A stretch of DNA of 64,000 bases, from NCBI GenBank assembly GCA_963768415.1, contig CAVYHX010000023.1:30149-94148 (forward strand), given 5' to 3'. The stretch's first letter is position 1. Each line of letters starts with the position of its first letter. Positions 58,797-64,000 of the stretch are shown one piece after another. The translations under genes were made by a program, and so were the position numbers. Source of the DNA: CAVYHX01 sp963768415. GTDB taxonomy: Bacteria > Pseudomonadota > Gammaproteobacteria > UBA9214. Below the pieces are notes generated by a model. The model did not search any database and had not been told where the DNA came from. It saw only the letters and a list, made by a program, of their open reading frames with translations.

Positions 58797-59471
58797 ATGC
58801 AAACACCGCTGCTTGATGCCGTTGTCATCGATCCCGCCGGAAAACCGCGGGCCTGCATCATCTGGCTGCACGGTTTGGGTGCCGACGGCCATGATTTCGA
58901 GCCACTGATCAAGGCGCTGGGTCTGGTGGAGGCCTATGGCATCCGTGTGGTGTTACCGCATGCGCCACCGCGTCCGGTGACCGTCAACGGCGGTCTGGTG
59001 ATGCGCGCCTGGTATGACATTCCCGCGGCGGATTTCAGCCGGAATCAGGACAGCAGCGGGATTCGGACATCCGCACGGCAGATACGCGCGCTGCTGGCGC
59101 GTGAAATTGCCGGTGGCATACCGGCGGGGCGGATCGTGCTGGCGGGTTTTTCCCAGGGGGGCGCGCTTGCGCTGCACACCGGACTGCGCTATCCGGAGTC
59201 GCTGGCCGGGGTACTGGCGCTGTCAACGTACTTGCCCCTGGCCGACACCCTGGCGGATGAAATGGCGCCCGCAAACCGTACTGTCCCGGTCATGCTCGCG
59301 CACGGTACGCAGGACCCGCTGGTGCCTCTGGCACTGGCGGAGTGGTCGCGTGACTGTCTGCAACAACTGGGTTATGCCATCGACTGGCACAGTTATCCCA
59401 TGGCGCATGCCATATGTCCGGAGGAAATCAGCGCTATCCACGACTGGCTCGAAGCGCGGCTTGCCGGATGA
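58797..59471 (+). CDS. Carboxylesterase/phospholipase family alpha/beta hydrolase
   Basis: A 224-residue serine esterase. The nucleophile elbow is LAGFSQGGALAL, the acid lies in HGTQDPLVPL and the histidine in YPMAHAICPEE. The N-terminal IIWLHGLGADGHDFEPLI forms the oxyanion region. The family includes broad-specificity carboxylesterases and lysophospholipase/acyl-protein thioesterase-like enzymes; the substrate is not predictable. The gene is divergent from lptM-lysA. A diverged, broken copy lies at 61906-62575. Confidence 0.93.
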   Translation: MQTPLLDAVVIDPAGKPRACIIWLHGLGADGHDFEPLIKALGLVEAYGIRVVLPHAPPRPVTVNGGLVMRAWYDIPAADFSRNQDSSGIRTSARQIRALLAREIAGGIPAGRIVLAGFSQGGALALHTGLRYPESLAGVLALSTYLPLADTLADEMAPANRTVPVMLAHGTQDPLVPLALAEWSRDCLQQLGYAIDWHSYPMAHAICPEEISAIHDWLEARLAG

Positions 59472-59528
59472 AAAAGACCATGAGGTGCAAAAAATAAATC
59501 CAGCCCGCTTGTCCGGATCGACACCTGA

Positions 59529-60341
59529 CTAGATAGCGATTGCAGTGCCGCTGTCGTTGCTGCGCGCCTCGACGAGGGCGGATTCGGCGCGCTCCAGCAG
59601 GCTGGCGGCGTTATCATTTTTCTGGCACTGGGTAATGCCGTAACTGGCGCGCACCGGTTCCGGCAGGCCGGTATTTGTAACTGCCAGCTGACTGCTCAGT
59701 TTGTTTATCAGCTGCAGGGCGGAATCCTGGGTGGATTCCTGCAGCACCAGGATGAAATCATGCTGGTTATTGCAACCGATCAGGTCTGCCCAGCGGGTCT
59801 GGTTTTTCAGCACCGCGGCGACTGCGGCCCGGATTGGCTGTCCGGTGTTGCGGGTATTGATGCCCATGACGACGACCGACAGGGGACAGTTGTAACGCCG
59901 GCTGCGTGCGACCAGGGGTTCCAGGGATACCAGTATGCCGTGCTGGCTGAACAGGCTGGGCAGCCGTTCGTCCCGCAATGACAGCTCCCTGAGCTCGGCT
60001 GCCAGCGCATCGCGCTCTCTGCGTATGCGCAGTTTTTCGGTGATATCGTGATAAAAGCGCGCACTGATTCCCGTTGTATCACCGAGGGCAATGCTCTCCA
60101 CTTTCAACCAGCGCGCATCGCCGTCCGGCATGATCCAGTTGACGGCGCGCTCCGGTCCCAGCAGGGGAGCCAGCGAACTGTCATGTTGCACATGGTCCAG
60201 CGAGACACTGCCTTTTTCATCCAGCAGCAGGGCGAAGGCGCGATTGAAACCGCGCACTTCTCCACCCGCACCGGTTATCAACAGGGCCACCGGGCTGGCC
60301 TCGAGCAGTGCCAATGCTTCATCCAGGTTAATGTCTTTCAT
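59529..60341 (-). CDS. PAS domain protein with degenerate GGDEF-like domain
   Basis: I start at ATG 60341 (MKDINLDEALALLEASPVAL), shared with the second copy. The first 120 residues are a PAS domain (GGEVRGFNRAFALLLDE, ISARFYHDITEKLRIRRE), followed by a short coiled linker. The C-terminal 150 residues follow the GGDEF fold pattern (RRYNCPLSVVVMGI, ALVEARSNDSG), but where GGDEF should be the sequence is GCNNQHDF, so cyclase activity is doubtful. It may instead bind nucleotide or act in signalling. It lies between the esterase (convergent) and argH. Confidence 0.8.
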   Translation of the reverse strand: MKDINLDEALALLEASPVALLITGAGGEVRGFNRAFALLLDEKGSVSLDHVQHDSSLAPLLGPERAVNWIMPDGDARWLKVESIALGDTTGISARFYHDITEKLRIRRERDALAAELRELSLRDERLPSLFSQHGILVSLEPLVARSRRYNCPLSVVVMGINTRNTGQPIRAAVAAVLKNQTRWADLIGCNNQHDFILVLQESTQDSALQLINKLSSQLAVTNTGLPEPVRASYGITQCQKNDNAASLLERAESALVEARSNDSGTAIAI

Positions 60342-60441
60342 GGTATCAGTCGAGTGACCTCCATCGAGAAGCCGGTAACGCTGCGCCCGGTATTCGGCCG
60401 GTATGGCTGCCAAGTGCGGCGCTGACAGTCATGCGTGAAAT

Positions 60442-60735
60442 TCAGCGTCCTTGCAGGCGTTGTTTGACTGCCGCAACGGCGGCACGCACCTGCTCGGGTG
60501 CGGTCCCGCCGGTGTGGTTGCGTGCCGCCACGGAGCCTTGCAGGGTGAGTACCGCGAAGACATCCGCAGTGATGTTGCCGGAAAAACCCTGCAGCTCGGC
60601 CAGCGTCATCTCTGCCAGGTCCTTGTGGTTCTCGATGCCGAAACGCACCGCACGCCCGACGATCTCGTGGGCGTCCCGGAACGCAATGCCCTTGCGCACC
60701 AGGTAGTCGGCCAGGTCCGTAGCCGTCGAAAGCAC
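60442..60735 (-). CDS. argH: Argininosuccinate lyase, C-terminal fragment
   Basis: Only the last roughly 100 residues are present: STATDLADYLVRKGIAFRDA, then NHKDLAEMTLAELQGFSGNI, up to VRAAVAAVKQRLQGR and TGA at 60442-60444. This is the arginine-synthesis enzyme's tail. The catalytic regions that should lie upstream are replaced at about 60730 by a reversed copy of the same gene end. The gene is therefore cut by the inverted junction, so it cannot be functional as written. Confidence 0.88.
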   Translation of the reverse strand: MLSTATDLADYLVRKGIAFRDAHEIVGRAVRFGIENHKDLAEMTLAELQGFSGNITADVFAVLTLQGSVAARNHTGGTAPEQVRAAVAAVKQRLQGR

Positions 60736-60745
60736 AAGGACCTGG
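60711..60745. other. Turn-around point with inverted microhomology
   Basis: CCAGGTCC (60711-60718) and GGACCTGG (60738-60745) are perfect 8-base inverted complements flanking the point where left-arm argH ends and right-arm argH begins (about 60727-60733). Both come from separate DLA-encoding segments of argH. Such short inverted homology is typical of snap-back or template-switch joins. Confidence 0.7.
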
Positions 60746-60916
60746 CAGAGATGGCTCTGGACGAGCTGCAGGGTTTTTCCGGCAACATTACTGGGGATGT
60801 CTTCGCGGTACTGACGCTGGCAGGCTTGTGGCGGCACGCAACCACACCGGCGGGACGGCGCCGCGCAGGTGCGCGCCGCCGTTGCGGCAGTCAGACAACG
60901 TCTGCAGGGACACTGA
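60731..60916 (+). pseudogene. argH C-terminal fragment, mirror copy
   Basis: The plus strand reads KDLAEMALDELQGFSGNITG, then DVFAVLTL, and after small indels HTGGTA-like sequence and VRAAVAAVRQRLQGH with TGA at 60914-60916. It starts at the inverted junction, 29 residues further into ArgH than the left fragment, so the central loop of the palindrome is left-arm-only sequence. Confidence 0.85.
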
Positions 60917-61019
60917 GTTGCTCACGTGACTACTCGGCGTCGCGTGCGTGTCGCCCATGGCGCCGTCTGCAGACGTTGCCGGCTTCGCACACATGGAGGT
61001 GGCATATCATACTGATACC

Positions 61020-61831
61020 ATGAAAGACATTAATCTGGATGAAGCGCTTGGCACTGCTCGAGGCCAGCCGTCGCCCTGTTGATCACCGGTGCGGGTGGCG
61101 AAGTGCGCGGCTTCAATCGTGCCTTCGCCTGCTGGTGGATGAAACGGGCATTGTCTCACTCGACCATGTGCAACATGACAGTTCGCTGGCTCCCCTGCTG
61201 GGACTGGAGCGCGCCGTCAACTGGATCATGCCGGACGGCGATGTACGCTGGCTGAAAGTGGAAAGTGTTGTGCTCGATAATTCATCGGGAATCAGCGCAC
61301 GTTTTTATCACGACATCACCGAAAAACTGCGCATCAGAAAAGAGCGCGATGCGCTGGCTGCCGAACTCAGGGAGCTGTCTTTGCGGGACGAGCGGCTGCC
61401 CAGCCTGTTCAGTCAGCATGGCATACTGGTATCCCTGGAACCCCTGGTCGCACGCAGCCGGCGGTACAACTGCCCGCTGTCGGTTGTCGCCATGGGCATC
61501 GAATCCCGCAATACCGCACAGCCCATGCTGGCCGCGGTCGCCGCTGTGCTGAAAAACCAGACACGCTGGGCTGACCTGGTCGGTTGCAATAACCGGCATG
61601 ACTTCATCCTGGTCCTGCAGGAATCAACCCAGGATTCCGCCCTGCAACTGATCGACAAACTGAGCAGCCAGCTGTCAATCACAAATAGCGAGCCTGCCGG
61701 AACCGGTACTGGCCAGCTACGGTATTACCCAGTGCCAGAAAAATGATAATGCGGCCAGCTTGCTGGAGCGCGCCGAGTCCGCCCTCGTCGAGGCGCGTAA
61801 CAACGACAGCGGCACTGCAATCGCTATCTAG
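61020..61831 (+). pseudogene. PAS/degenerate-GGDEF protein, second copy (frameshifted)
   Basis: Begins MKDINLDEA like the first copy, shifts frame within the first 40 codons, then reads long conserved stretches such as VSLDHVQHDSSLAPLL and RELSLRDERLPSLFSQHGIL. Another indel near 61695 precedes the ending NDSGTAIAI with TAG at 61829-61831. Most differences from the 59529 copy in the conserved stretches are conservative or silent, so the sequence evolved under selection and the indels look late. Confidence 0.85.
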
Positions 61832-61905
61832 TCAGGGGTATTGCGCTTTGCGCCCGCCGACCACACGGAGCTGCTGCCAGGTCCCGGCACCTTATTAGGG
61901 GATTA

Positions 61906-62575
61906 TCATCCTGCCAGCCGCTCGCCGAGCCAGTCGTGGATAGCGCCGATCTCCTCCGGGCAAACGGCATGTGCCATGGGATAGCTGTGCCAGTCGACGG
62001 CATACCCCATGCGTTGCAGGTAATCACGCGACCACTCCGCCAGCGGTAACGGTACCAGCGGGTCCTGCGCACCATGCGCGAGCATCACGGGAACAGCGCG
62101 GTTCGCGGGCGCCACCTCCGCCGGCAGCGTGTCGGCCAGCGGCAAATACGTTGACAGGGCCATGATGCCTGCCAGGGACTCCGGATAACGCAGGCCCGTT
62201 TGCAGCGCAATCGCACCGCCCTGGAAAACCCCGCCAGCACAATCCGCGCAGCCGGTATGCCACCGGCTATTTCACGCGCCAGCAGCGCATCGACCTGCTG
62301 TGCGGATTCCCGAATCCCGTCACTATCCTGATCACGGGTAAAATCCGCGCTGAAATGTCATACCAGGCGCGCATCACCATGCCGCCATTGACAGTCACCG
62401 GACGCAGCGGCGCATGCGGCAACACCACGCGGACCGCGCGTCTCCACAATACCCAGTTGCAAAATGAGCGGCTCGAAATCATGGCCATCGGCACCCAGGC
62501 CATGCAACCAGATGATGCAGGCCCGCGGTTTCCCGCCAGGTTCAATGGTAACGGCATCAAGCAGCGGTCTTGCAG
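61906..62575 (-). pseudogene. Esterase, second copy (frameshifted)
   Basis: Reads PLLDAVTIEPGGKPRACIIW and GLGADGHDFEPLI, then shifts frame several times before ending STYLPLADTLPAEVAPANRA and HSYPMAHAVCPEEIGAIHDW, with TGA at 61906-61908. The nucleophile-elbow region near 62225 is disrupted by an indel. The ATG of the first copy aligns with CTG at 62573-62575. Confidence 0.82.
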
Positions 62576-62696
62576 GGTCCCGCCCAGTGTACCGCGTCAC
62601 TGTGACAGATTACACGAGTATGGCATTGGGTTTCCCGTGTCACGCCGTGTGTATACTGGCGCATTGCGACGGGTGTACACGCGATGATGTTCCCGA

Positions 62697-62817
62697 ATGC
62701 CATGTAGTCTGCTATGGCTGGCAATGGTAATGGCCGGCGCCGGCGTGTGCCTGGGTGGCTGTGGCCAGAAAGGCCCGCTGTACCTGCCCCACGCAGCAGG
62801 CAACAACACCGCAATTA
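62697..62817 (+). pseudogene. lptM lipoprotein, second copy without stop
   Basis: Reads CLGGCGQKGPLYLPHAAGNN, so the lipobox and signature are kept, but the stop of the first copy is altered (the GACTGATCC of the first copy is AATTATCC here) and the frame runs on into the lysA copy. The N-terminus aligns with the second ATG of the first lptM. Confidence 0.8.
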
Positions 62818-62843
62818 TCCGGTCCGGCGACTTAATCCACTGT

Positions 62844-64000
62844 ATGGATCACTTTAGTTACCGGAAAGGCAAGCTGTATGCCGAGGACGTGGCTCTCACT
62901 GCCATTGCCGCGCGGCGCACGCCCTGTTATGTCTACTCGCGGGCCACCCTGGAACGGCACTGGCGGGTCTTCGATGACGCCCTGGCTCACGTCCCCACCT
63001 GATCTGCTATGCCGTCAAGGCAAATTCCAGCCTCGCCGTGCTGCAGGTACTCGCACGTCTTGGTTCCGGCTTCGACATGTCTCGGCCGGCGAACTGCGCG
63101 CGGCGCGTGTCGTGCGGCGATCCGGCACGTACGGTATTTTCCGGTGCTCGGCGAGCGCGCAATTCACCGGCACTGGAGGCCGGTATTCGCTGCTTCAACG
63201 TCGAGTCAGAGGCGGAACTGCGCTCAATGACATCGCCGGCCAGGCGGGCCGGCGCCGGTATCGCTGCGCGTCAACCCGGATGTGGACGCCCGCACCCACC
63301 CGTATATCTCCACCGGTTTGCGCGACAACAGAATTCGCATCGACGTGGAGACCGCGCTGCAGACCTACCGGCATGCGCGCCTGCCGCACGTCAGGATCTG
63401 TGGCATCGATTTGCCATATCGGCTCCAGGCTTACCGACACGACCCGCTTGTCGATGCCCTGGACCGGGTATGCAGCTGGTCGACCAGCTGCACACGGCAG
63501 GCATCGAACTCGCGACATATCGACCTGGGCGGGGGGCTGGGTATCCAGTATTCCAGCGCGGGATTGCCACCCGCCGGCACCGGATGTCTATGCGCGTGCA
63601 CTGCTGGACCGAATGGCGGGGGGCGCCCCCAGGAGATCCTGCTGGAACCGGGACGTGATCCCGGCAGTGGCATCCTGTGACGCGTGTCGAATACCTGAAA
63701 CACACCGTCCACAAGAACTTTGCCATCGTCGACGCGGCAATGAACATGATCCCTGGCATGACGTCTCGTACCGGTAGCACCGCGCGCCACCGGCACGTCA
63801 GTGACCTATGATGTTGTCGGCCCGGTCTGCGAGACCGGCGATTTTCTCGGCAAGCGACGCGACCTTGCGCTGGCGAGGGGATTTACTGGCCATACGCAGC
63901 GCGGGTCCTATGGCTTCACCATGAGCTCCAACTACAACTCACGCCCGGTGCGGCCGAGGTGATGGTCGACGGTGACCGGTTGTGCACCGCGACGCTGGAA
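62844..64000 (+). pseudogene. lysA, second copy (frameshifted, cut by window end)
   Basis: Starts MDHFSYRKGKLYAEDVALTA and continues RTPCYVYSRATLERHWRVF. Indels recur about every 50-150 bases, yet islands such as CYAVKANSSLAVLQVLARLG, DVYARALLDRMAG and the GPVCETGDFLGK region are recognisable in changing frames. Several changes are radical (for example HTGT to RRT), more than in the PAS copy, so base quality seems lowest here. The 3' end is beyond the window. Confidence 0.85.

Larger units (their letters stand above)
57281..60638 (+). repeat. Left arm of large inverted repeat
   Basis: Carries lysA, lptM, esterase, PAS protein and the argH end, all with intact frames except the cut argH. Each of these genes reappears in mirror order on the other side of 60730. 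The left limit is given as the lysA stop because the window ends before the right arm finishes. Confidence 0.85.
60733..64000 (-). repeat. Right arm of large inverted repeat, diverged and frameshifted
   Basis: Mirror copy of the left arm. By hand alignment, the last 82 residues of the esterase differ at 14 positions and about 170 residues of the PAS protein differ at about 18, while the argH-to-PAS spacer is hardly alignable. Many small indels break every gene. The arm probably continues beyond 64000. Confidence 0.85.

Noticed and set aside
60451..61023. A 190-residue plus-strand protein across the inverted junction
   Set aside because: Its first half is antisense to argH and its second half is the mirror argH copy; the frame crosses the junction by chance.
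57281..64000. Simple hairpin (same-molecule fold-back) read artefact
   Set aside because: A fold-back would give arms identical apart from errors; here substitutions respect codons and the spacer is strongly diverged, so a different template is needed.

Overview
The window is the replication-origin neighbourhood of a gammaproteobacterial chromosome. The evidence is gene content and order: atpIBEFHAGDC, parB-parA-rsmG-mnmG, mnmE-yidC-yidD-rnpA-rpmH, dnaA-dnaN-recF-gyrB, hslUV with ubiEJB, and dapF-lysA-lptM. I saw no rRNA, tRNA, prophage, insertion sequence or CRISPR array. I cannot name a genus; a Chromatiales-like or related sulfur or environmental lineage is a guess.

Layout. 1-7131, minus: an FKBP isomerase fragment and the complete F0F1 ATP synthase operon. 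7286-11695, minus: chromosome partitioning (parAB) and the tRNA/rRNA modification genes rsmG and mnmG. 11853-13645: an unknown coiled-coil protein, a TetR regulator and an AT-rich gap. 13646-17397, minus: mnmE, yidC, yidD, rnpA, rpmH. 17398-23833, plus: dnaA, dnaN, recF, gyrB, with DnaA boxes on both sides of dnaA and two parS-like sites inside recF. 24119-28795, minus: plsC, gmhB, a MazG-like pyrophosphohydrolase, glyS, glyQ. 29014-32215, plus: an unknown 188-residue protein, a PP-loop thiolation-type enzyme, a TusA-like sulfur carrier and a cation-efflux transporter. 32221-37802, plus: a nitrogen-control block (glnA with two NtrC sites and a sigma-54 promoter, a 62-bp tandem repeat array, a DUF4124 protein, ntrB, ntrC). 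37829-47711: pyrD, trmL, gpsA, secB, a rhodanese, an ArsR regulator, gpmI, an EnvC-like protein, a C-terminal processing protease, a YibQ-like deacetylase and a DJ-1 protein. 47824-58694, minus: ubiB, ubiJ, an RDD protein, ubiE, a DUF971 protein, hslU, hslV, xerC, a DUF484 protein, dapF, lysA and lptM. 58797-60735: an esterase, a PAS/degenerate-GGDEF protein and the 3' end of argH.

The most unusual structure is at the right end. From about 60733 to 64000 the sequence replays the preceding 3.3 kb in reverse (argH end, PAS protein, esterase, lptM, lysA). The second arm is riddled with frameshifts but has diverged in the pattern of a functional related genome: coding parts are conserved and the spacer is scrambled. 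The turn-around cuts argH and has an 8-base inverted microhomology. I favour a chimera or misassembly with a relative, but a real inverted duplication is not excluded.

A second global feature is that apparent frameshifts are clustered. They fall in atpD/G/A, parB, mnmG, ntrB/C, pyrD, trmL, gpsA, secB, the S41 protease and the right arm, while about 11-35 kb and 46-60 kb are clean. Because essential genes are hit, most are probably sequence errors rather than true pseudogenes.
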